From assembly GCF_000160835.1 (NCBI RefSeq), contig NZ_GG700738.1:1-32813 (forward strand): DNA of 32,813 nt. Direction: 5' to 3'. Both the position numbers and the translations under genes were made by a program. Positions 15,734-23,400 of the stretch are shown one piece after another. Below the pieces are notes generated by a model. That model was not told the DNA's origin, made no database searches, and saw only the letters and a program-made list of their open reading frames with translations. The stretch is from Limosilactobacillus antri DSM 16041 (GTDB lineage Bacteria > Bacillota > Bacilli > Lactobacillales > Lactobacillaceae). Every line of letters starts with the position of its first letter. The first letter of the stretch is position 1.

Positions 15734-16671
15734 GCTTTGGGACCCCGTTTCTGCGCCAGGTGGGCGATGAAGCGGGCGAAGGCCGGCTGATCATTGAAGG
15801 CCGGCACCAGGTCGAGTTCCTGGCCCCCGCTTGACCGGAAGACCTGGTAATTTTGGACCCCGTCCTCCTCAAGGGTTTCCAGACAGTCGGCTACAAACGA
15901 CGGTACCGCCAGCAGCAACTTGCGGTTGCCCAGCTGGGCCTCCTGCATCAGGGTGTTGCACAGGTAGGGCTTCAGCCAGGGCATTGGCCCGAACTTGGAC
16001 TGGTAGGCCTGTTTGATTTGGTTCGCTGGAATGTCAAGCAGCTGGCGCAAGCGGGCAGTGGTTCGTTCAGTTTCTTCCTGGTAGGGGTCACCATGCTTGA
16101 CCATGGCCGTTGGAATCCCGTGGTAGGTAATCAGCAGGCGGTCGTACTTCTTCTTTTGCCAGGCCGCCTGGATCTGGTCGGCGAGGAGCTGGAGGTATTC
16201 CGGTTCGTCGGCAAAGCGGTCGATGATCGGGATCGTCGGGTCCACGGCCCGGACCTGGTCAATGATTGACTGGGTGGTGCTCTGCGTGAAGTGGGGGAAA
16301 AGCGCCAAGACGGTGATCTGCTCGCCAGCCTCCTGCATTGCGATCAGGGTTTCCTTAATGGATGGCTGTTCGTAGGTCATCGCCATCCGGACGTCCCAGT
16401 CGGGCAGCAGGTCCTGGACTTGCTTGGTCAGCCGGGCTGTATAGACCACTAGCGGTGATCCTTCCTTCATCCAGATATCCCGGTAAAAGGTAGCGGAACG
16501 CCAGGAGCGCATCGGGAGGATGATGCCCTTTAATAGCGGCTGCCAGAGGGCTGGGGGCATGGTCACCACGTTGCGGTCACCGAGGAACACGCTGAGGTAG
16601 TGCTTCACAGCCGCGGTGGTTGGTGCACTGGGCGAACCCAGGTTGACTAGTAGTAATCCTTTTTTCTTCAT
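15730..16671 (-). CDS. hemH: Ferrochelatase (coproporphyrin-type family)
   Basis: The 313-residue enzyme inserts ferrous iron into a porphyrin; in Gram-positive bacteria the substrate is usually coproporphyrin III. It starts with KKGLLLVNLGSP and keeps the key residues: H184 in TYHGIP and E265 in DCLETLEE. The GPMPWLKPYL segment near residue 228-237 is also typical. The length is normal for the Firmicute form. I chose ATG 16671, behind GAGGAAG with 7-base spacing; a TTG two codons earlier is possible. Lactobacilli usually lack a full haem pathway, so the enzyme probably works on imported porphyrin or serves iron handling. No other haem gene is in the window. Confidence 0.9.
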   Translation of the reverse strand: MKKKGLLLVNLGSPSAPTTAAVKHYLSVFLGDRNVVTMPPALWQPLLKGIILPMRSWRSATFYRDIWMKEGSPLVVYTARLTKQVQDLLPDWDVRMAMTYEQPSIKETLIAMQEAGEQITVLALFPHFTQSTTQSIIDQVRAVDPTIPIIDRFADEPEYLQLLADQIQAAWQKKKYDRLLITYHGIPTAMVKHGDPYQEETERTTARLRQLLDIPANQIKQAYQSKFGPMPWLKPYLCNTLMQEAQLGNRKLLLAVPSFVADCLETLEEDGVQNYQVFRSSGGQELDLVPAFNDQPAFARFIAHLAQKRGPKA

Positions 16672-16688
16672 TATCAATCTTCCTCACT

Positions 16689-18497
16689 TTAGTTATGCAA
16701 CTGCCGGGCCTTGAGCGCCCACAGGATCGAAACGGTGTCGATGACTTCTTGGAGCATGGCACCGACAAAGGCGGGGATTACCCCGGTGCTGGCGATGAGC
16801 ATCAGGACCGTGCAGATGGCAATCCCAATCAGAACGGCCTGCTTGGCAATCCGTAAGGTATCCTGGGAGATATTGACCGCCTTGGCGACCTTGGCCAGGT
16901 CGTCCTTCAGGATCACGACGTCCGCAGTTTCACTAGCGGCGGTCGAACCGTGTGCCCCCATGGCAATTCCGACGTCGGCCGTTGCCAGCGACGGGGCGTC
17001 GTTCACCCCGTCCCCGACCATAAAGACCGGGTGCTCAGCCTGGGGGATCGATTGGAGGGCCGCAATTTTATCCTGCGGCAGGAGGTCAGCCTTAACCGTG
17101 GTGATGCCGACTGCTTTGGCAACCTGCAGGGCAATCGCACGCTGGTCCCCGGTGAGCATCATCAGGTTGGCGACCCCAGCGGCCTTTAATTTCGTCATCG
17201 TTTCCGCGGCCTCGGGACGGACGTGGTCGGTAAAGGCGATTGCCCCGTAGTAGGTCCCGTCAACGCTAACGTAAATGGCGGTAGTGTTGAGGGCCGCCTG
17301 CTGGTTTTGCGGGGCGACAAATTGGCGCTTGCCGACCTTGACCTGGTGGTCCTCAATCATCGCCGTAATGCCCCTGCCGGTTTCCTCGGTCAGCCCAGTT
17401 GCTGCCGCTAGGGAAATGCTATGCTGGTTGGCGTAAGCGAGCAGCGACCGGGCGAGAATGTGGGAGGAGTCCTGCTCAGCGCTGGCGGCCAAGTGGAGGA
17501 GCCGTTCCTTGGTGATGGTCCCGGCTGGCAGGATCTGGGCGACGGTGATGTGGCCGTTGGTGATGGTTCCGGTCTTGTCAAACGCCCCGGTTCGGGCCCC
17601 GGCGAGTTTCTCCAGGACGCTCCCGGTCTTAACGACAATTCCGTTCCGGGAAGCCCGGCTCATTCCGGACACCATCGCGACCGGCGCCGCCAAAATCAGC
17701 GGGCAGGGAGAAGCAACGACGAGGACTTCGGCGAAGCGGCGCGGGTCCTTGGAGAACCACCAGGCGAATAGTGAAATGAGGATGGCGGCAATCGTAAAGG
17801 GAACGGCGTAGCGGTCGGCTAAGCGGACAAAGTGGGCTGGGGTCTGCTCCGCCTCGCGGACCAGTTTAACCAGCTGCTGGTACTGGCTATCCTTAGCGAG
17901 CTTGGTGACTTTCAGCGTAATCGCCTCATCACCGTTGAGTGAGCCGGACATGACCGCGTCCCCAACGGTTTTGGCGACCGGCCGTGCTTCACCGGTTAGC
18001 GAAGATTCGTCAAATTCGCCGCTGCCTTCAATAATTGTGCCGTCGATAGGGACGAGTTCGCCCGGCTTAACGATAATTTGGCTGCCAACCGGGACGTCAT
18101 TTACTGGGACGTCCTGAGTAGCACTGGGGGTGACGAGGTGGGCAAAACGCGGCGAGTTGTCCAGCAGGGCCTTGAGCTCGGTATTCGCCTTTTTGGCGGC
18201 GTAGTCCTCTAGGGCGTCCCCGCCGGTCAGCATTACAAGGATGACCATCGCAGCCCAGTATTCACCGACCGCCAGAGTAGCGACGACCGCAAGGATTGCC
18301 AGGAGGTCGACCCCGTACTTGCCGGAGCGGAGCGTCTTGACCATCCCGATAAACATGGTGAAGGCAACAATCGCACCGGCAATGGTAACGATAATCTGCG
18401 CGAGCAGCGGGTAATGGAAGCCGTATTGTAAGACTAGGGCAATCCCCGCGATGATAATGGTAAGCCACAGTTTTTGTTTATTCGATAAGCGTTGCAT
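16689..18497 (-). CDS. P1B-type metal-exporting ATPase with SPC motif
   Basis: The 602-residue pump lacks an N-terminal metal-binding domain and has about six to eight helices. It has TGE (168-170), the membrane metal motif SPCPL (263-267), DKTGT with the phosphorylated Asp at 307, and GDGVND (495-500). The usual His-Pro of the nucleotide domain is His-Ile (H346). An SPC motif is characteristic of P1B-4-type pumps (Co, Fe, Zn), unlike the CPC of Cu, Cd and Zn pumps. The last helix has QEVIDTVSILWALKA instead of a His-Glu-Gly motif, so it is a subgroup whose metal I cannot name. It is first in an operon with hemH and mntH, 17 bases apart, which fits iron, zinc or manganese balance. Confidence 0.85.
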   Translation of the reverse strand: MQRLSNKQKLWLTIIIAGIALVLQYGFHYPLLAQIIVTIAGAIVAFTMFIGMVKTLRSGKYGVDLLAILAVVATLAVGEYWAAMVILVMLTGGDALEDYAAKKANTELKALLDNSPRFAHLVTPSATQDVPVNDVPVGSQIIVKPGELVPIDGTIIEGSGEFDESSLTGEARPVAKTVGDAVMSGSLNGDEAITLKVTKLAKDSQYQQLVKLVREAEQTPAHFVRLADRYAVPFTIAAILISLFAWWFSKDPRRFAEVLVVASPCPLILAAPVAMVSGMSRASRNGIVVKTGSVLEKLAGARTGAFDKTGTITNGHITVAQILPAGTITKERLLHLAASAEQDSSHILARSLLAYANQHSISLAAATGLTEETGRGITAMIEDHQVKVGKRQFVAPQNQQAALNTTAIYVSVDGTYYGAIAFTDHVRPEAAETMTKLKAAGVANLMMLTGDQRAIALQVAKAVGITTVKADLLPQDKIAALQSIPQAEHPVFMVGDGVNDAPSLATADVGIAMGAHGSTAASETADVVILKDDLAKVAKAVNISQDTLRIAKQAVLIGIAICTVLMLIASTGVIPAFVGAMLQEVIDTVSILWALKARQLHN

Positions 18498-18611
18498 TAG
18501 TTAAACTTCCCTTTAATAAATTCTATCCTAGTACCTATTATTATAGATTACTTGAGTAGAGATATCAGGCGTTCCGGGGAATTCCAGCCGCAATTTCATA
18601 ATAAATAAGAC

Positions 18612-18646
18612 GGCCCACGATCTAAGCAAGTGCCAGGTCGCGGGCC
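18612..18646 (-). terminator. Terminator of murT-gatD
   Basis: On the minus strand GGCCCGCGA and TCGTGGGCC pair with one wobble, followed by a T-rich, imperfect tract. It lies 10 bases after the gatD stop. Confidence 0.65.
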
Positions 18647-18655
18647 ATCAATCTT

Positions 18656-19360
18656 TTAATAGGTTGGTTCAATCTTCAATTCACGTTGTGCCGTCAGGTC
18701 GGCATCAGGGTACTTATTAACCAGGGCGGTAATCAGCATCCGCTTTGCCAGGTCGCCGTTCCGGTCCAGAACCGTGTGCATATTGGTGCAAAAGACGTTC
18801 TTGTAAATTGCCCCTTCCGTGTCGTCATCAAGGTTGTTACCGGTTCCTTCGATGACCTTGCCCAGCGGTTGTTCATCCTTGCCCAGATAAGTCACCAGGT
18901 CGTGGTTTTCGTGGCCGTGGTAGTTGAGGCCCCACTTGGTCTTGATTAGCAGGTCGGTTTGAATCGGCTCGTGGTTGGCGGGCAGCTCACTGTGGTGGGA
19001 GAGCAGCCCGGCGCCAGCAACCTTGTTGCCATGCTGGTCGATGTAGGACTGGCCGAGCAGCTGGTAGCCTTCACCAACCGCCAGCAGCGGCCGGTTGCTT
19101 TCGATGTACTTGGCTAATTCATCGTGCTTGCTGGGAATATCTTCCAACGCAATGGATTGCTCAAACTTCTGGCCGGCCCCGATGACCATCAGGTCGTAGT
19201 CGGCCGCCTTAAAGTCATCTTCCACGCTGACGACCCGGCTGGTGACGTCGATGTCAAGCAGCTGGCCGTAGTATTTGAGCGCCATAATATTGCCTAGGTC
19301 ACCGTAGGTATTCAGCAGGTTGCCGTACAAGTGGGCAAGTTGTAGTTGGTACGTGGCCAT
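18656..19360 (-). CDS. gatD: GatD-like amidotransferase lacking its catalytic Cys
   Basis: GatD is the glutaminase partner of MurT in the enzyme that amidates D-Glu of lipid II to D-isoglutamine. This 234-residue protein aligns along its length: YGDLGNIMALKYY, VIGAG, GYQLLGQSYI, ENHD, YKNVFCTNMH. Two key places differ from Staphylococcus aureus GatD as I recall it. The nucleophile motif ICGGYQ reads VGEGYQ, putting Gly96 where Cys94 should be. The Arg of NHGGRT is lost (ENHDLVT). The catalytic His remains as H195, in TNMHTVL rather than the usual HGPIL. C191, four residues before it, is new. The protein is probably unable to hydrolyse glutamine in the usual way. Its ATG overlaps the murT stop by one base. 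Confidence 0.82.
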   Translation of the reverse strand: MATYQLQLAHLYGNLLNTYGDLGNIMALKYYGQLLDIDVTSRVVSVEDDFKAADYDLMVIGAGQKFEQSIALEDIPSKHDELAKYIESNRPLLAVGEGYQLLGQSYIDQHGNKVAGAGLLSHHSELPANHEPIQTDLLIKTKWGLNYHGHENHDLVTYLGKDEQPLGKVIEGTGNNLDDDTEGAIYKNVFCTNMHTVLDRNGDLAKRMLITALVNKYPDADLTAQRELKIEPTY

Positions 19361-20697
19361 TATTCCATCCCCCCATCAATCAGTTTTTGTTCCGCGAGGG
19401 CCTTCCGCAGTTGGCGCATGGCGGTGTAGCAGGTAACAACGTAGAGCCGTTTCGTTGGCATCTCCTTGATGCGGTCGATTAGCTTGGCCGGGTCGGGTTC
19501 CACGTTAACGTCGGTAAAGCCGCCAAACTTGAACCGGGTTGCGGCGTCCTTGTAATTTGACGCACCGACCAGGTAGTAAGGGATGTCGTGTTCCTTCAGC
19601 GTTTCAAAGTTGCAGTCCCAGATCCAGGAGGTGTCTTCACCATCGGCGGGCAGGGCCGTCAGCATGAAGGCGAAGGAGAAGGGATCCTTATCAGTCTTAA
19701 TCATGTCGAGGACGGTATCGACCCCGATCTGGTTCTTGACCATGATAATGACCATTTCCTTATCGCCGATTTGAACCCGCTCCTGCCGGCCGAAAATCTC
19801 GGGGCTCTTTTCAAAGGCCGTCTTAATGTCTGCCTGTTCAACCCCTATGAAGCGGGACAGGGAGTAAGCGGCCAGGGCGTTGTAAATATTGTAGGACCCG
19901 CCGACCGGAATCTTGAATTCGTAATCGTCAAACTTAACGATTGAGTCCGCGGAGGTCATTTCGTCGACGGCCGTGACCCGGTAGTCCAAGTCCGGCCGCT
20001 TATGGCCGCAGTTTGGACAGAAGTAGGCACCGAGGCCGCCGTAGGTGATGAAGCCGTAGTGGATGATGTGATGGCACTTCGGGCACACTACGCCGTCAGT
20101 ATTCGACGGGGCTTCCAGGTTGCCCATTGGCTGGTCGTCAAAGCCGTACCACACGCGGGGGTTCGGCAGGTCGACGGAGTTAAAAATCGGGTCGTCGGCG
20201 TTGGCGATGATCGTCGCCTTTGGTGCCATCCGGACCCCTTCCAGCATCCGGTCCCAGGTAGCGTACAGTTCGCTGTACCGGTCAAGCTGGTCCCGGAAGA
20301 GGTTGGTGAAGACAAAGGCTTTCGGCTTGAAGTACTTAACAATCCGGACAATGTTGGCTTCGTCGACTTCCAGCACGGCCAGCCCCTTCTTCTTCGGCTT
20401 CGGGGCGGACACGAAGATCGTGGCGATTCCCCGCTTCATGTTCGAGCCGGTCGGGTTGTAGAGTACGTCCGGGTACTTTTGCTTGAGGGCCTGGACGGCG
20501 AGGGCCGTGGCGGTAGTTTTCCCATTGGTTCCACCGACGATCACAAAGTCGTAGCGGTCCTTGTAGTGGTATAAAATATCAGGATCGATTTTCAGGGCAA
20601 TGAGGCCGGGAAGGGAGCTTCCCCGGTTAAAAACGTTGTGGAGGACGGAGTAGGAGAGGTGTCCAGCGCCCGCCGCAACAGAGCTTTTGAAAGACAT
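19360..20697 (-). CDS. murT: MurT-like Mur ligase, GatD partner
   Basis: The 445-residue protein is a Mur-ligase relative that uses ATP to activate lipid II D-glutamate for amidation. The P-loop TNGKTT is at 57-62. NADDP is near 167. A zinc-ribbon insert has C205, C208, C227 and C230 (CPKC and CPNC), specific to MurT. The C-terminal DUF1727 has GEDTSWIWD, which holds the Asp thought to complete the GatD triad. The usual KNPAG stretch is KNQIG here. Start ATG 20697 has an AAGGAAA site and a promoter. With its altered GatD partner it may be a diverged pair rather than the housekeeping one. Confidence 0.85.
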   Translation of the reverse strand: MSFKSSVAAGAGHLSYSVLHNVFNRGSSLPGLIALKIDPDILYHYKDRYDFVIVGGTNGKTTATALAVQALKQKYPDVLYNPTGSNMKRGIATIFVSAPKPKKKGLAVLEVDEANIVRIVKYFKPKAFVFTNLFRDQLDRYSELYATWDRMLEGVRMAPKATIIANADDPIFNSVDLPNPRVWYGFDDQPMGNLEAPSNTDGVVCPKCHHIIHYGFITYGGLGAYFCPNCGHKRPDLDYRVTAVDEMTSADSIVKFDDYEFKIPVGGSYNIYNALAAYSLSRFIGVEQADIKTAFEKSPEIFGRQERVQIGDKEMVIIMVKNQIGVDTVLDMIKTDKDPFSFAFMLTALPADGEDTSWIWDCNFETLKEHDIPYYLVGASNYKDAATRFKFGGFTDVNVEPDPAKLIDRIKEMPTKRLYVVTCYTAMRQLRKALAEQKLIDGGME

Positions 20698-20758
20698 ATG
20701 GATAATTTCCTTTCTGGTCTAAATTTGCTTCTGCGCTAAGTCAGAAATTCTCTTGAAT

Positions 20759-20787
20759 ATTATATGAAGAAATGATGAATTTGAAAA
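20759..20787 (-). promoter_or_regulatory. Promoter of murT-gatD
   Basis: On the minus strand TTTTCA (20787-20782) and TATAAT (20764-20759) are 17 bases apart, about 60 bases before murT. Confidence 0.6.
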
Positions 20788-20911
20788 GGATTTATTTCCC
20801 ATACGCTAGTGGCAGCCACGCTTGTGACAAATTCAGTGATTGAGTAAACCTTTTTTAGAATTATTGGGAGGAGGATGATATATCGGATTACCAGTTTTAA
20901 AATAGCAAAGG

Positions 20912-20931
20912 GGCTGAGTTAATTCTCAGCC
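20912..20931 (-). terminator. Second hairpin after kdgT
   Basis: GGCTGAG and CTCAGCC form a 7-base stem around a 6-base loop in the 337-base gap between murT and kdgT. On the minus strand it lies downstream of the main kdgT terminator and has only a short T run. The rest of the gap holds the murT promoter and a 15-codon plus-strand frame at about 20876 with a GGAGGAGG-like site, which I do not call a gene. Confidence 0.4.
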
Positions 20932-20962
20932 TCCTCAAACTGTCGAGCTGCTTGTGGTCAAG

Positions 20963-21026
20963 AAAACGGCGATTAATTTCGGTAAAGCGCCGCTAAGGTG
21001 AGTTGCCAAACTAATCGCCGTTTTTT
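20963..21026. terminator. Long stem-loop terminator after kdgT
   Basis: Arms AAAACGGCGATTA (20963-20975) and TAATCGCCGTTTT (21012-21024) enclose a 36-base loop, with T runs at both outer ends. It follows the kdgT stop by 9 bases. Confidence 0.75.
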
Positions 21027-21034
21027 AAGCATAT

Positions 21035-21979
21035 TTAATGGACCGCTTTTTTATTATTATGGCGATAGACCCAAGCGGTCAGGACCGGTGTCAAAATTGC
21101 GGTAACAACAACTGCCGCCGTAATTTGTGCGGTTGCTGTTCCTACTACTGATTTATAACTAGCATCAACTGCCGCTAATGCGGCCGGGGTGGCCATATTT
21201 GCACCGGCGCAACTAGAAATTGCGGCACCAGCGACCCCGGAACCCCCGGTTAATTTGTCAGCAAGGATCGTGAAGATACCACCTGCAAAGGTAACAACAA
21301 CTCCTAGAAGAATACCGGATAATCCCCCAGTGAATATTTGCTGGAAATTCATCGTACACCCTAATGCAAATCCAACGACAACGATCGACGCGTTCATCCC
21401 ATCATTCAGGATTTTCTTAACTGCCGGGAAGAGGTTGGCCAGTGCCATCCCTACTAGTAGGGGAAGAACGGTGGCAACCAGTGTGATCAACGAGAATGAA
21501 GCCAGCCCGGAGGAGGCTAAAGCAATCATTGTAATATAAGGCCCCACAGCTAGAATCGTAATTCCAACAGCGGCCTCATCAATGTTATCGCCAAAATCGT
21601 GGACGATTCCGGCATACATAGCGTTATTAGCACAGGACATTGCTCCAATAATTGCCAATGCACTCAGGCCGAGGAAATTATTATTAAGAACTTTACCGAC
21701 AAATAAACCGAGAGAGACCGCAACGATTACCTTGGTTAGAATAATCGTTCCGCCCCTCTTGATAGCGGCACCCGTGGATTTGAAAGAAATGGAACCCCCA
21801 ATAACGAAAAGAAAGGCCCCAACCAGTGCACCAGAGCCTTGCGCTAACGGGGTGGTAAAACCGCCGATTTTCAGCCAGGAAGGAAAGATGGAGTTAATGC
21901 AGGCCCCGATAAACATCGGAATAATAATGTTTCCTCCGGGGATGGAAAACTTTTTCTTTACTTTGTTAGTAGAACTCAT
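21035..21979 (-). CDS. kdgT: KdgT-like 2-keto-3-deoxygluconate permease
   Basis: The 314-residue membrane protein belongs to the KdgT family of proton symporters for 2-keto-3-deoxygluconate. Family features are the start FSIPGGNIIIPMFIGACINS, GGSISFKSTGAAIKRGG, GAMSCANNAMYAGIVHDFGD and the glycine-rich GGSGVAGAAISSCAGANMATPAA near the end. I chose ATG 21979, behind AAGAAGGGG with 8-base spacing. It follows the dehydrogenase gene by 16 bases, so they share a transcript. The codon use of the pair is richer in A/T than the genes on either side. No kdgK or kdgA is in the window, so the pathway would need genes elsewhere. Confidence 0.87.
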   Translation of the reverse strand: MSSTNKVKKKFSIPGGNIIIPMFIGACINSIFPSWLKIGGFTTPLAQGSGALVGAFLFVIGGSISFKSTGAAIKRGGTIILTKVIVAVSLGLFVGKVLNNNFLGLSALAIIGAMSCANNAMYAGIVHDFGDNIDEAAVGITILAVGPYITMIALASSGLASFSLITLVATVLPLLVGMALANLFPAVKKILNDGMNASIVVVGFALGCTMNFQQIFTGGLSGILLGVVVTFAGGIFTILADKLTGGSGVAGAAISSCAGANMATPAALAAVDASYKSVVGTATAQITAAVVVTAILTPVLTAWVYRHNNKKAVH

Positions 21980-21995
21980 GGACATTACCCCTTCT

Positions 21996-22751
21996 TTAAC
22001 CATCCATCACAATCCCGCCATCGCAGTCACCAATTTCTCCAGTGATAAAGCTGGCGGCATTACAACCAAAGAAGAGGATCATTTGTGCGATTTCAACTGG
22101 TTCAGCTGCACGGCCCAGTGGAATCATGCCAATTACTTTAGCATTCTTTTCTGGATCTTCTGACAGCGAAGTCGTCATTGAGGTGTGAGTAAACGAGGGA
22201 GCGACTGCATTGGCAGAAATCCCATACTTGCCGCCTTCCTTAGCAATGGCTTTGGTAAACCCGTTAAGGCCGGCTTTAGAGGAAGCGTAAGCTGCAGTTC
22301 CCAACAGGCCGCCACCGATCTTGCCAGCAACAGAGGAAACATTGACAATGCGGCCACCACCGTTGGCTTTAAAATGCTGCCAAATTGCGTGAATCGTGTT
22401 ATATGGGCCAGTTAAGTTAATTTTGATTGTCCGATCCCACTCTTCTGGTGAAAGGTCGTCAAAGGACTTAGCACTGATGACCCCTGCGACATTGATCAAG
22501 ACGTCGATCTTACCGAAATCATCAATAATTATCCTGAATTGTTCATTAACCTCGTCCCGATTTTGCTGGTCGACATGATAAGGCCTAACTTGACCGTCAA
22601 ACTCTGCGGCCGTTGCTTGAGCGGCTGCGTCATCAATGTCTAATAGGGCAACCTTACCGCCACCGTTGACGATTCCCCTAACGACTTCTTTCCCGATTCC
22701 TTTAGCACCACCAGTTACGATTACGTTCTTGCCTTGGTAGTCATAAGTCAT
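21996..22751 (-). CDS. Short-chain dehydrogenase/reductase, possible KduD role
   Basis: The 251-residue enzyme is a classical SDR. It has the NAD(P)-binding motif TGGAKGIG near residue 13, NVAG near residue 86, and the active Ser-Tyr-Lys set (SSVAGKIGG, then YASSK). It ends in GDCDGGIVMDG. Because it is the first gene before kdgT, a role as 2-dehydro-3-deoxy-D-gluconate 5-dehydrogenase (KduD) or a related hexuronate step is a fair guess, but SDR specificity cannot be read from sequence. ATG 22751 is preferred over 22754 because it is better spaced from the GAGGTGAT site. Confidence 0.82.
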   Translation of the reverse strand: MTYDYQGKNVIVTGGAKGIGKEVVRGIVNGGGKVALLDIDDAAAQATAAEFDGQVRPYHVDQQNRDEVNEQFRIIIDDFGKIDVLINVAGVISAKSFDDLSPEEWDRTIKINLTGPYNTIHAIWQHFKANGGGRIVNVSSVAGKIGGGLLGTAAYASSKAGLNGFTKAIAKEGGKYGISANAVAPSFTHTSMTTSLSEDPEKNAKVIGMIPLGRAAEPVEIAQMILFFGCNAASFITGEIGDCDGGIVMDG

Positions 22752-22794
22752 CATAATCACCTCTAATTGGATAGAATAGCTTATTTGTTGATTT

Positions 22795-22808
22795 TGTAAG
22801 CGCTTACT
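22795..22808 (-). promoter_or_regulatory. cre-like / LacI-type operator before the SDR gene
   Basis: The 14-mer TGTAAGCGCTTACT matches the CcpA cre consensus at all but the last base, and its core GTAAGCGCTTAC is a perfect palindrome. It lies just downstream of the -10 element, so bound CcpA or a LacI-family protein would block transcription. Confidence 0.7.
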
Positions 22809-22818
22809 AAGAAAGCAT

Positions 22819-22847
22819 ATCGTATGCAAGCTTAATAATCTATTCAA
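22819..22847 (-). promoter_or_regulatory. Promoter of the SDR-kdgT operon
   Basis: On the minus strand TTGAAT (22847-22842) and TACGAT (22824-22819) are 17 bases apart; the operator begins 10 bases further on. Confidence 0.6.
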
Positions 22848-23400
22848 TTCTGCAGTAACGTGTTTTGAAAGGTGACCTTTTTAGCCTAATTGCCTATTGT
22901 TGTATTTTTACAATGGAAAAATAATCAAATTGCTCCCGGAAGCTAAGATTGTTATTTGCGCTGTTTTTTAATTGATCTCATATGTATGGGGACTACCGAT
23001 TTAAAATCGAAAAGCAATCAGTCACGGTTTAAGCCGTCACCAGTTTGGCGCTGGCGAAGTGGACTAATGCGTTACCCAGCCAGCCGTCACAAATTTTCTG
23101 GACTTGCTCGCCGGTCGCAATGCTGGTGAGAACGATGATTTCATCGTACAATTAAAAAACGAATTGCCCAACCGGAAATGAAGGGGGGCGGAGATGTTAC
23201 GAAACGTTTATGAGCTGAACATTGAAACGGGATTGCCGCCAACAATAAACGAGGGATAATGATGGATGTTTCAATAGTGGCCAATCTGCAGATGAAGTAA
23301 CTAAATTCTTGACTACTATTCGCCGGATACCTGCTGGTAAGGCGGAAAAGTATTAGCAGTAAGCGGCAGGAAGGCTTAAAAAGCAAGGGGGGGAGGGTAA
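22848..23400. other. Decayed intergenic stretch between SDR and DeoB-like genes
   Basis: This 553-base stretch holds no intact gene but reads like remains of coding DNA. On the minus strand there is a 40-codon fragment (23029-23151). On the plus strand a 21-codon frame at about 23194 starts MLRNVYELNIETGLPP after a GGGGGGCGGAG ribosome-like site. Another frame ends at about 23356 in SADEVTKFLTTIRRIPAGKA. I cannot assign either to a family. The first 130 bases are A/T-rich and lie upstream of the SDR promoter. Confidence 0.4.
23029..23151 (-). pseudogene. Possible gene remnant, 40 codons
   Basis: A minus-strand frame from TTG (23151) to TAA (23029) encodes a protein-like stretch (DEIIVLTSIATGEQVQK, then ICDGWLGNALVHFASAK), with amphipathic spacing like the C-terminus of a real enzyme. 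It has no ribosome site and no clear family. It may be the tail end of a deleted gene, or chance. Confidence 0.3.

Noticed and set aside
20002..20574. 190-codon plus-strand frame opposite murT
   Set aside because: MurT motifs on the minus strand are unambiguous. This antisense frame is a shadow of GC-rich coding DNA without promoter or ribosome site.
20876..20923. 15-codon plus-strand frame with a GGAGGAGG site upstream of murT
   Set aside because: It is very short and encodes no recognisable peptide; the purine run is likely chance. Mentioned only in the terminator note.
21996..22847. Longer N-terminus of the SDR from 22847
   Set aside because: It would place the promoter and operator inside the coding region; the strong GAGGTGAT site and the SDR start motif favour ATG 22751.
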